Of a stretch of DNA of 9,549 nt, positions 1-8,323 are shown one piece after another. A model generated the notes under the pieces. It was not told where the DNA came from. It was given only the letters and a program-made list of their open reading frames with translations, and did no database searches. The stretch is from Streptomyces sp. NRRL WC-3549. GTDB lineage: Bacteria; Actinomycetota; Actinomycetes; Streptomycetales; Streptomycetaceae. Positions within the stretch are counted from its first letter, which is position 1. Each line of letters opens with the position of its first letter. The translations under genes and the position numbers were made by a program. Location of the stretch: positions 201,842 through 211,390 of the forward strand of contig NZ_KL585414.1 in NCBI RefSeq assembly GCF_000721935.1, read 5' to 3'.

Positions 1-3
1 CAG

Positions 4-22
4 AGATGTGTATAAGAGACGG
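4..22. other. Tn5 mosaic-end (Nextera adapter) remnant, library artefact
   Basis: Bases 4-22 match the 19-bp Tn5 mosaic end AGATGTGTATAAGAGACAG at 18 of 19 positions; the single difference is at base 21. The stretch is AT-rich, unlike everything after it. It puts a TAA (bases 13-15) in the reading frame of the adjoining phosphatase, which otherwise stays open right up to base 22. This is what untrimmed tagmentation adapter at a contig edge looks like, so genomic sequence probably starts at base 21 or 22. It is not a natural mobile element. Confidence 0.93.
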
Positions 23-309
23 GACACGCGCTCCCGGCCCCGGACGGAGTGCTGCTCGGCGCGGCGTCCGGAGTCGCCTACGAGCAGGACCAGGTGCCCC
101 TGCTGCCCGGTGACGTGCTCGTGCTGCACACCGACGGGCTGACGCGCCGAAGCGACGGGGACAGTGCCCCGGAGGCACTGCTGGGCCTCGCCCCGCTGCT
201 CGCACAGGGCGGCACGGCACAGGACTGTCTCCGCACGGTCGTCGAGGAGTTCGGTGCGAGCGAACGGCTGAACGACACATGCGTACTGGTGGCCCGCGTC
301 GGAGCCTGA
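22..309 (+). CDS. SpoIIE/PP2C-type serine phosphatase, C-terminal fragment
   Basis: Only the last 95 codons are present; the gene is cut by the contig edge. The frame reads GHALPAPDGVLLG directly after the adapter, then LLPGDVLVLHTDGLTRR, then a tail ending ERLNDTCVLVARVGA. These match the end of the SpoIIE/RsbU PP2C-like catalytic domain: a GHxxP segment, a PDG turn, and the conserved PGDxLVLxTDGL strand whose Asp helps bind the metal ions, then D-D-x-x-x-L-V near the terminus. In this family the enzymes dephosphorylate anti-sigma antagonist proteins. In Streptomyces they are often fused to PAS, GAF or HATPase domains, but any such part lies outside the window. The GTG at base 49 is internal, because the family motif extends upstream of it. 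The stop is TGA at 307-309. The gene converges on the TPR regulator across a 60-bp gap. Confidence 0.85.
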   Translation, partial: GHALPAPDGVLLGAASGVAYEQDQVPLLPGDVLVLHTDGLTRRSDGDSAPEALLGLAPLLAQGGTAQDCLRTVVEEFGASERLNDTCVLVARVGA

Positions 310-316
310 AGGCGTG

Positions 317-335
317 CCGGACGGCGTGCGTCCGG
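317..335. terminator. Weak hairpin between convergent genes
   Basis: CCGGAC (317-322) and GTCCGG (330-335) form a perfect 6-bp stem with a 7-nt loop, 8 bases after the phosphatase stop. A second, looser pairing is possible between GGCCGC (338-343) and GCGGCC (362-367) before the regulator stop. There is no U-tract, as is common in high-GC actinobacteria. It could end transcription of one or both convergent genes, but short GC-rich hairpins also arise easily by chance here. Confidence 0.35.
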
Positions 336-369
336 AGGGCCGCTGCGCCGGCCGCGACGGTGCGGCCTC

Positions 370-1896
370 TCAGATCTGCGCACCTTTCGTCTTCTTGAAC
401 ACGCTCCGCGGCAGAGCCCGTTCGATCTCCTCACGGAGGTCCTCGATCTTGGCGTACCCGGCGAACTGGCCCGTGAGGCGGTACATCTCACGGAGCCGGT
501 CCCAGGTGCGGTGGGAGGAGGTCTCCCCCATCGACACCAGAGCGAGCCGCGCGTACCGGTCGGCCTGCTCGGGGTCGTCGGCGATGAAGCAGGCCGAGGC
601 GAGCGAGATGTAGTCGAAGATCTTGGACCGCTGACGCCCGTTCCTTCGCAGATCGAGCGCCTGCCTGGCGTGTCGCTGAGCGGTGTTGGCGGCGGCCGGA
701 TCGTGCTCGGCCAGCGTACGGAAGGCGAGAGCCTGCATCCCGTGCATGTCCGCCTCGTCGAACATCTGCATCCAGCTCGGCGGCGGCACGTCCCCCTTGT
801 CGGAGACGAAGAGCTCCTCGGCCTCGCCGAGGGTGCGGCGCATGGCCTGTCCTTGCCCCATCGACGCCTGGGCCCACGCCTCGATGGTGCGCAGCATGGC
901 CTGGGTGCGCGGCAGGGTCTGGTCCCCGGAGCCCGACTTGGCCAGCTTCATGAGGTCCAGGGCGTCATCGGGCCGGCCCAGGTGGACCATCTGGCGCGCG
1001 GCGCGGGAGAGCGCCTCACCCGCGCGCGGCCGGTCGCCGCCCTCGCGCGCCGCGTGGGCGGCGATCACGAAGTACTTCTGGGCGGTCGGTTCGAGGCCGA
1101 CGTCATGGGACATCCATCCCGCGAGGACGGCGAGGTTGGCGGCGACGCCCCACAGACGGCGCTGCAGGTGTTCGGGGTGGCGGTAGGCGAGCATGCCGCC
1201 CACCTCGTTGAGCTGGCCCACGACCGCCTTGCGCTGGAGGCCGCCGCCCCGGGAGGCGTCCCACGCGCGGAACACCTCGACGGAGCGTTCGAGCGCCTCG
1301 ATCTCCTCGGACCCGACGGGCGCGGCCTCGTACCGGTCGAAACCGGCGCTCTCCACGTGCTGGGGTTCGTCGGGACGGGCGTTCGGGGCCGTCGGAGCGG
1401 GTTCGGAGTGGAGCCAGTCGTACATGGCACCGGTGATGGCTGAGCCGGCGGTGAGCGCGGCGCCCGCGCCCACCAAGCCGCGTCGGTTGAGCATGAGGTC
1501 CATTCCCGTGAATTCGGTGAGGACCGCTGCCGTCCGTTCGGGCGCCCACGGCATTCCGTCGGGATGTTTCTGCGTCCCGGCCTCTCGCCGCTTCCCCACA
1601 CGCCCGCGCCGGCCGAACCCGAGGTCCTCGATGGTCACGACACGGCCGAGCCGCTCGGTGAACAGAGCTGCCAATACCTCGGGCACGGGATCGCGGGGTG
1701 ACTCCCCCATGTCGATCCAGCGCCGGACCCGCGAGGTGTCGGTGGCCAGCTGCGGATGGCCCATGGCCGCCGCCTGCCGGTTCACCATTCTCGCGAGCTC
1801 CCCCTTGGACCAGCCGGCGAGGCCGAACAGGTCGGAGAGGCGGGTGTTGGGTTCTCCGGTCACTTCAAGCCCCCAGGTTCTCGGCTGACTTGACAC
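370..1896 (-). CDS. NsdA-like TPR transcriptional regulator
   Basis: 508 codons if started at the GTG at 1896. The N-terminal ~100 residues (LAGWSKGELARMVNR, then DTSRVRRWIDMGESPRDPVPEVLAALFTERLGR and TIEDLGF) are a divergent XRE/Cro-like helix-turn-helix region. They resemble the start of the Streptomyces NsdA family, whose founder negatively affects sporulation and antibiotic production. Residues ~195-500 are helical and TPR-like (RALEAL-type helices, HARQALDLRR, DDPEQADRYARLAL). Between them, NRRG at 137-140 precedes a hydrophobic run at 141-158, which is the reason such proteins are sometimes labelled Tat-signal proteins. The start is uncertain: the GTG at 1863 (residue 12) has a GGGGG six bases upstream and starts close to the conserved region, whereas the GTG at 1896 has AGGGGG only three bases away. 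It is divergent from the APH-fold kinase. Target genes are unknown; the family call is from recognised sequence pattern only. Confidence 0.72.
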   Translation of the reverse strand: MSSQPRTWGLEVTGEPNTRLSDLFGLAGWSKGELARMVNRQAAAMGHPQLATDTSRVRRWIDMGESPRDPVPEVLAALFTERLGRVVTIEDLGFGRRGRVGKRREAGTQKHPDGMPWAPERTAAVLTEFTGMDLMLNRRGLVGAGAALTAGSAITGAMYDWLHSEPAPTAPNARPDEPQHVESAGFDRYEAAPVGSEEIEALERSVEVFRAWDASRGGGLQRKAVVGQLNEVGGMLAYRHPEHLQRRLWGVAANLAVLAGWMSHDVGLEPTAQKYFVIAAHAAREGGDRPRAGEALSRAARQMVHLGRPDDALDLMKLAKSGSGDQTLPRTQAMLRTIEAWAQASMGQGQAMRRTLGEAEELFVSDKGDVPPPSWMQMFDEADMHGMQALAFRTLAEHDPAAANTAQRHARQALDLRRNGRQRSKIFDYISLASACFIADDPEQADRYARLALVSMGETSSHRTWDRLREMYRLTGQFAGYAKIEDLREEIERALPRSVFKKTKGAQI

Positions 1897-1924
1897 TAAC
1901 CCCCTGTCAGATGCTGAGGGACTA

Positions 1925-1954
1925 TTCGCCAGGGTTCGCCAGGGTCCGCCAGAT
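1925..1954. repeat. Three 10-bp tandem direct repeats in divergent promoter region
   Basis: TTCGCCAGGG (1925-1934) is repeated exactly at 1935-1944 and imperfectly as TCCGCCAGAT at 1945-1954. The units are spaced one helical turn apart and lie 29 bases upstream of the regulator's GTG at 1896. This spacing places repeated sites on one DNA face and suits cooperative binding of a regulator, possibly the NsdA-like protein itself. The repeat is directly visible; its function is inference. The rest of 1897-2094 shows no convincing sigma-70 promoter or other structure. Confidence 0.6.
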
Positions 1955-2094
1955 GGTCTGCCACCCGTACCCCGGTGTCAGGTAGGAAAGCGCCACCCCG
2001 CCCGGCAGCCCTCGGTACTCCCCAGGGTGCCGAACGGCCGCCGGCCGGGGCGGCGTACGCAACTTGTCGGCGCACGAAGGGATCTGTCTCGCCC

Positions 2095-3222
2095 ATGTAC
2101 ACAGCATCGTCCTCCGTGTCCGCCCCGCCCCGGCCGCTTCGTCCCATGGGGGCGGGCGGCGGGCCGTATCTCGACCCCCGCGCCGCTTCACCGGCGTCCG
2201 GCACGGGTCGGACCCGGCGGGCGGCGGGGCCGGGCACCCAACCGCTCAGCGGACGGCTCGACCTGTCGGGCCCCCAGGGCGCGCAGTTGAGGATGGCGAT
2301 CGCCTCGGTGCACCGCATCTGTCCCGAGTTCAACCCGGTCCAGGTGCTGCGGCGCAGCGGCCGTTCGGTGCTCGTCGTCGGCACGACGGGCCGCGCGACC
2401 GCCGTGGCCAAGTGCTTACTGGACCACTCCCCCGCGTGGACGGAGCGGTTCAGGCACGAGATAGCTGCATACCGCGCCTTCGTCAGGCATCGCCCGCCGG
2501 TACGGGTCCCGCGGCTCATCGCCGCCGACCCGGAGAACTGCACGCTGGTGATCGAGCGGATGCCCGGACGGGTCGCGGCTCTGACGAGGCATCCGGCGGA
2601 GGCACCGCCGCGCGCGGACATCCGGGCGGTCCTCGGAGCGATCAGCCGGATCAACGCCTGGCGACCGCCGGCCGGCCTCTTCGGTGCGCCCCTGGACTAC
2701 GCCTCCCGAATCTCCCGCTACCACGAGCTGGGCCTCTTCACCGACCGGGACCTGGGTGACCTGCAGAAGCTCCTGCACGGCCTGGCCCACGCGGGCGGCC
2801 GACAGACGATGGGCCAGTTCTGCCACGGTGACGCGCTGCTCTCCAACATCCTGGTGCCGCCCACCGGCCCCGTGCTGGTGGACTGGGAGCACGCGGGCTG
2901 GTACCTGCCGGGCTACGACCTGGCGACGCTGTGGACGGTGCTCGGTGATGCGCCGGCGACACGGCGTCAGATCAGCCAGCTCGCCCAGTCGCAGGGGGCG
3001 GCGGCGCGGGACGCGTTCCTCGTCAACCTCATGCTCGTACTGACCCGGGAGATCCGTACGTACGAGACGGCGGTCCAGCGGGCCATGCGGGACGGGGCGG
3101 CGGCTCCGGTCCGTCCTGGTGCGCTCTCCTCGAGCGAGGAACAGCGGCTGCTGCTGCGCCGCCTGCACGACGACTGCGCGATGGCACGCCGGGCCGTGCG
3201 CGCCGCAGTGGGGACCCGCTGA
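2095..3222 (+). CDS. APH/choline-kinase-fold phosphotransferase family protein
   Basis: 375 residues from the ATG at 2095. The catalytic core is clear: [11 protein letters not shown] contains the HGDxxxxN loop (H244, D246 as probable base, N251) and VLVDWEHAG supplies the metal-binding aspartate D263, followed by PGYDLATLW. In the N-lobe, AVAKCLLD has the probable ATP-binding lysine K106, and FRHEIAAY has the pairing glutamate E122. Enzymes of this fold phosphorylate small molecules such as aminoglycosides, choline or homoserine; the substrate here is not predictable. The first ~60 residues are Pro/Gly/Ala-rich and look disordered. An in-frame GTG at 1975 would add 40 low-complexity residues; I prefer 2095, although its nearest purine-rich segment (GAAGGG, 2076-2081) is 13 bases away. 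Leucine 108 is a TTA codon (2416-2418), which implies dependence on the bldA tRNA. A strong hairpin follows the stop. Confidence 0.82.
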   Translation: MYTASSSVSAPPRPLRPMGAGGGPYLDPRAASPASGTGRTRRAAGPGTQPLSGRLDLSGPQGAQLRMAIASVHRICPEFNPVQVLRRSGRSVLVVGTTGRATAVAKCLLDHSPAWTERFRHEIAAYRAFVRHRPPVRVPRLIAADPENCTLVIERMPGRVAALTRHPAEAPPRADIRAVLGAISRINAWRPPAGLFGAPLDYASRISRYHELGLFTDRDLGDLQKLLHGLAHAGGRQTMGQFCHGDALLSNILVPPTGPVLVDWEHAGWYLPGYDLATLWTVLGDAPATRRQISQLAQSQGAAARDAFLVNLMLVLTREIRTYETAVQRAMRDGAAAPVRPGALSSSEEQRLLLRRLHDDCAMARRAVRAAVGTR

Positions 3223-3234
3223 CCGACGGGGGAC

Positions 3235-3278
3235 GCGTGCTGCGGGACCGGTGCCGACACACAGGTCCCGCAGCACGC
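3235..3278. terminator. Strong bidirectional hairpin terminator
   Basis: GCGTGCTGCGGGACC (3235-3249) and GGTCCCGCAGCACGC (3264-3278) are perfect 15-bp inverted repeats with a 14-nt loop. The stem starts 12 bases after the kinase stop and lies 57 bases beyond the stop of the convergent amidase, so it can serve both. There is no T-run, as expected for stem-only actinobacterial terminators. Confidence 0.85.
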
Positions 3279-3322
3279 AACACGCGGTGGCGGTGCAGTC
3301 GCCCGAGGTCGGCCTCACTCAC

Positions 3323-3350
3323 GGCCGGCCGGGATCACGACCGGCCGGCC
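3323..3350. terminator. Possible second hairpin over the amidase stop codon
   Basis: GGCCGGCCGG (3323-3332) and CCGGCCGGCC (3341-3350) pair as a perfect 10-bp stem around the 8-nt loop GATCACGA, which contains the amidase stop codon. The arms are simple GGCC repeats, so the pairing may owe as much to base composition as to selection. It could assist termination together with the stronger stem at 3235-3278. Confidence 0.35.
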
Positions 3351-4672
3351 CGTACCACGTCCACGTCGGAAGCCTTCACGAACCCGATCCGGTGCCCGAT
3401 CTGGACGGTCACATATCTCTCTGACCCCCGGAAGTAGGTGTGGTCGTACGGCTGGGAGGAATCGATCGTCGGCGCGTAGAAGTACCCCGTGGGGGCAGCG
3501 CCCCCGCCCGGGTAGGCCTGCCCCGCCTTGATGGTGTAGCCGAGTGGGGTGCCGACGGCCGGCTTCGCGAAGTCACCCGGGTACTCCGCCCTCTCCGGGT
3601 AGGCCACGCCGTACACCGGCACGTCGCCCTTGCCCGCCTTCGGCCGAACGACGTGTCCTGCCGTAGGTGTGGTGACACGGGCGCCCGCCGGGGTTCGGAA
3701 CCACGCCTTCCGCCCGTACCACCAGATCGCCGTCCAGCCGGGCACACGGTCGGCCACGACGGCCTGCTGGGTGGTACTGATCTTGCTGCCCCAGTCGGCG
3801 GCGCAGTCGGTACCGGGGGCCCCGTCCGGATGCAGCCCCGGGTCGGAGAAGAGCGGGGCACCTTCGGACGGCGCGGTGTGCAGGGGCACCGCGCTGCTGC
3901 CTTGCACCGGCAGGTCGACGCCCCTCTCGCAGTCGCGGAAGGCCTGCTTGTTCTTGGCGAAGTCGGCGCTCACCGTCACGAGTTGACTGTTCGCGGGAGC
4001 GTTCGGCACGGTGGGCCTGCCGAGGAGTGCCATGAAGCGGTTCCAGTCCCAGTAAGGGCCCGGGTCCCAGTGCATGTTCTGCGTCCCGGCGGCGCTGGTC
4101 GGGGGCACGCCGTCGTGACCGAGGATGTGCTGCCGGTCGAGCGGGATGTCGTACGTCGCCGCGAGATGGCGTACGAGCCGGGCGGTCGACCGGTACATCT
4201 CGTCCGTGTACCACTTCGCTCCCTCGGCCGCGAAGCCCTCCTGCTCGATACCGATGGAGTGGGTGTTCATGTACCAGTTGCCGGCCTGCCAGGCGATGTC
4301 CTTGTTCTTCACCATCTGGGTGACATGGCCGTCGGCGGAACGCACGACGTAGTGGGCGGAGGTCTTGTTCGCCGGGTCCTGGAAGATCTTCAGTGTCGTG
4401 TCGTAGTCGACCTCGGTGTCGTGCAGCACGATGAACCGGACGGCGTTGCTGTGGGGCCGGTCCGCCGTGTCGTAGTTGCCGTACGTCTCCTTGTCGGCCG
4501 GGGCGCCGGTCTGCCGGTAGGCCGCCGGTACCCAGTCGCAGGTGAGTGTGCGGGGACATTCGGGCCGTGGGGTCTCGGCGCCGGCCTGCGCCGAGGGTGT
4601 GAGCAGGGCGACGCCCAGGGCTCCCGCGGTGATCAGCGCGAGCGCGGTCCTGGTTCTCTGATCGGGCTTCAT
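3335..4672 (-). CDS. Secreted N-acetylmuramoyl-L-alanine amidase (Amidase_2)
   Basis: 445 residues with an ATG start and GAAGGG five bases upstream. Residues 1-30 are a Sec signal peptide: basic MKPDQRTRTA, a hydrophobic core, and AQA as the probable cleavage site, so the mature enzyme acts outside the membrane. Residues ~75-215 form a zinc-dependent Amidase_2/PGRP domain that cleaves the bond between MurNAc and the L-Ala of the stem peptide. By comparison with AmpD, the zinc ligands should be H84 (IVLHDTE), H186 (ILGHDG) and D203 (HWDPGPYWDW), with catalytic E143 (SIGIEQEGF). All are present, so it looks active. The C-terminal ~220 residues contain repeated beta-rich, SH3-like segments (AVPLHTAPSEGAPLFSD, DVPVYGVAYP, QIGHRIGFVKASDV) that may bind the cell wall. 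It is divergent from geoA and has a plausible promoter of its own at 4743-4772. Confidence 0.93.
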   Translation of the reverse strand: MKPDQRTRTALALITAGALGVALLTPSAQAGAETPRPECPRTLTCDWVPAAYRQTGAPADKETYGNYDTADRPHSNAVRFIVLHDTEVDYDTTLKIFQDPANKTSAHYVVRSADGHVTQMVKNKDIAWQAGNWYMNTHSIGIEQEGFAAEGAKWYTDEMYRSTARLVRHLAATYDIPLDRQHILGHDGVPPTSAAGTQNMHWDPGPYWDWNRFMALLGRPTVPNAPANSQLVTVSADFAKNKQAFRDCERGVDLPVQGSSAVPLHTAPSEGAPLFSDPGLHPDGAPGTDCAADWGSKISTTQQAVVADRVPGWTAIWWYGRKAWFRTPAGARVTTPTAGHVVRPKAGKGDVPVYGVAYPERAEYPGDFAKPAVGTPLGYTIKAGQAYPGGGAAPTGYFYAPTIDSSQPYDHTYFRGSERYVTVQIGHRIGFVKASDVDVVRAGRS

Positions 4673-4738
4673 GACAACCCTTCCCGGGCCGGAGGTACCG
4701 GCCCGCTCCTCGGGTGATCTCGTCGTTCCGTGGTCCGC

Positions 4739-4751
4739 TCACACTCTGTGA
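4739..4751. promoter_or_regulatory. Palindromic candidate operator over amidase -10
   Basis: TCACA (4739-4743) and TGTGA (4747-4751) form a perfect inverted repeat with a 3-bp centre. It covers the proposed -10 hexamer of the amidase promoter, where a bound repressor would block initiation. The half-sites are arranged opposite to a classic CRP site, and the spacing is shorter than the TCAC...GTGA palindromes I associate with BldM. The bound protein is therefore unknown. Confidence 0.45.
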
Positions 4752-4772
4752 CCGGAGGTGATCGCGCGTCAA
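4743..4772 (-). promoter_or_regulatory. Candidate sigma-70 (HrdB-type) promoter for the amidase
   Basis: Read on the minus strand, TTGACG (4772-4767) and CAGAGT (4748-4743) are separated by 18 bases, close to the TTGACa / TAGgaT consensus for Streptomyces housekeeping promoters. Initiation would fall near 4736, leaving a leader of about 64 bases before the amidase ATG. Confidence 0.5.
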
Positions 4773-4777
4773 GAACG

Positions 4778-4786
4778 TTGTCCACA
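4778..4786 (+). promoter_or_regulatory. Consensus-type Streptomyces DnaA box
   Basis: TTGTCCACA at 4778-4786 is identical to the preferred Streptomyces DnaA box. It is a single copy in the amidase-geoA intergenic region, not a cluster, so it is not an origin. It could bind DnaA as a titration or regulatory site, or be fortuitous. The identity is visible; binding is not shown. Confidence 0.5.
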
Positions 4787-4811
4787 GCCCCCTGAACTTG
4801 TGTGACTATTT

Positions 4812-4822
4812 CGCACGGTGCG
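4812..4822. promoter_or_regulatory. Small palindrome upstream of geoA
   Basis: CGCAC and GTGCG flank a single central G in a perfect 11-bp inverted repeat, 86 bases upstream of the geoA start. It is a candidate operator for geoA. No clear -35/-10 pair for geoA could be recognised in 4790-4890, so its position relative to the promoter is unknown. Confidence 0.3.
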
Positions 4823-4845
4823 TACCCCGAATGGCGGAGGGGTAG

Positions 4846-7618
<2,773 letters not shown>

Positions 7619-7626
7619 GGTACGTG

Positions 7627-7652
7627 GCCCGGCTCACGTTGCGGAGCCGGGC
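7627..7652. terminator. Perfect 9-bp hairpin in front of the hypothetical gene
   Basis: GCCCGGCTC (7627-7635) and GAGCCGGGC (7644-7652) pair perfectly around an 8-nt loop. On the minus strand this lies 63 bases after the ACT-gene stop and ends eight bases before the ATG at 7618. It may terminate the ACT transcript or fold in the leader of the hypothetical gene, where it would limit access to the start codon. Confidence 0.5.
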
Positions 7653-7715
7653 GGACCCGGCGCCTCGGGCCGCAGCCGCCCTGGGCCGACGAGCGCTGCG
7701 TGCCCGGGCGCGGGC

Positions 7716-8123
7716 TCAGGACTCCCGGGCGAGCGCCTCCAGCACGCCGACGGCCTCGTCCGCCCGCTCGTAGGGGACGAACAGGTGGTCGTGGTGGTGT
7801 CCCGCGACCACGTTGCAGCTCACCCCGGCGTCGGTGAGGGCGAGGGAGACCGCCGCGGTCAGTCCGACGGCGTCCAGAGAGGAGTGGACGCGGAGCGTGA
7901 TCCACCCGGCCACGAAGTCGTACGCGAGCCGCGACTCGACCGCCTGTTCCTCGGGAAGGACCAGCGTCAGGCCTTCGCGCTCGGCGACGGTCACCACGGG
8001 CGTGACGCCGGGGGGTGACTCGCCGCCCGGCAGGGTGGTGAAGACGTAGCGGCCGGGGTTGAGCTCCGGCCGCATGCCGCGCAGCAGTGTTCGAAGATCG
8101 CGTTCGCCCGTCATGGCGGCCAC
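7716..8123 (-). CDS. ACT domain-containing protein
   Basis: 135 residues from the GTG at 8123, chosen because GGGAG lies seven bases upstream; the ATG at 8114 would remove only three residues but has no nearby ribosome site. An open frame continues upstream to 8297, but those residues are Pro/Arg/Gly-rich and noncoding in character. The protein has the arrangement of small stand-alone ACT proteins: an N-terminal strand-rich part (LNPGRYVFTTLPGG, PVVTVAEREGLTLVLPE) and a C-terminal ACT-like fold (WITLRVHSSLDAVGLTAAVSLALTDAGVSCNVVAGHHHDHLFVPYERADEAVGVLEAL). ACT domains usually bind amino acids or related small ligands and act as allosteric modules. This one is not fused to an enzyme, so its role is unknown. 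The GHHHDH cluster (VVAGHHHDHLFVP) is typical of this small family and might bind a metal or ligand. Confidence 0.82.
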   Translation of the reverse strand: MAAMTGERDLRTLLRGMRPELNPGRYVFTTLPGGESPPGVTPVVTVAEREGLTLVLPEEQAVESRLAYDFVAGWITLRVHSSLDAVGLTAAVSLALTDAGVSCNVVAGHHHDHLFVPYERADEAVGVLEALARES

Positions 8124-8143
8124 GTTACGTCTCCCGGGGCGCT

Positions 8144-8159
8144 GCGCGGGGCCCCGCGC
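8144..8159. promoter_or_regulatory. Perfect 16-bp palindrome upstream of ACT gene
   Basis: GCGCGGGGCCCCGCGC is perfectly self-complementary with no loop and lies 20 bases upstream of the ACT gene GTG. A second 12-bp palindrome, CGGTGCGCACCG, lies at 8169-8180. Either could be an operator in this divergent region. Both are all or nearly all G/C, so chance is a serious alternative. Confidence 0.3.
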
Positions 8160-8287
8160 GTACGGCGGCGGTGCGCACCGTCCCGCACCGGCAGGCCACG
8201 CACCCGTTGACGGCCCCCTTCCACGCTCCGTCGTGCGCCGGCCCGTAAGCCATTCAGGCACGCCATGTGGTCTTGCGCTCACGTTGT

Positions 8288-8317
8288 GTGGCAGCACCCC
8301 GCCATCGCCCCTAGCTT
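8288..8317 (+). promoter_or_regulatory. Candidate leaderless promoter for the beta-helix gene
   Basis: TAGCTT (8312-8317) fits the actinobacterial -10 pattern TAnnnT and ends six bases before the ATG at 8324, so transcription would begin at or next to the start codon. GTGGCA (8288-8293) is a 4-of-6 match to TTGACA with an 18-bp spacer. No Shine-Dalgarno is present between 8300 and 8323, which agrees with a leaderless message. Confidence 0.5.
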
Positions 8318-8323
8318 CGGCTC

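Noticed and set aside
1..20. End of a natural transposon
   Set aside because: The match is to the engineered Tn5 mosaic end at a contig edge, with no transposase or target duplication; library adapter is the simpler explanation.
1890..1895. TTGACA on the plus strand as a -35 for the kinase gene
   Set aside because: It lies inside the regulator's first codons and has no acceptable -10 at 16-19 bases; the nearest TAT-like element is about 24 bases away.
2095..3222. Aminoglycoside resistance gene
   Set aside because: Only the general APH fold is supported; the substrate region is not diagnostic and there is no resistance or biosynthetic context.
4053..4055. TTA on the minus strand within the amidase gene
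   Set aside because: It is out of frame; the amidase reads Pro-Tyr (CCT TAC) across it, so it is not a bldA codon.
3440..4717. Long open frame on the plus strand opposite the amidase, and a similar one at 8279-9538 opposite the beta-helix gene
   Set aside because: These are antisense frames kept open by high GC; their products are Arg/Gly/Val-rich with no motifs, while the opposite strand encodes clear signal peptides and domains.
4739..4751. CRP/FNR-type binding site
   Set aside because: The half-sites are in the opposite order to TGTGA-N6-TCACA and the spacer is only 3 bp.
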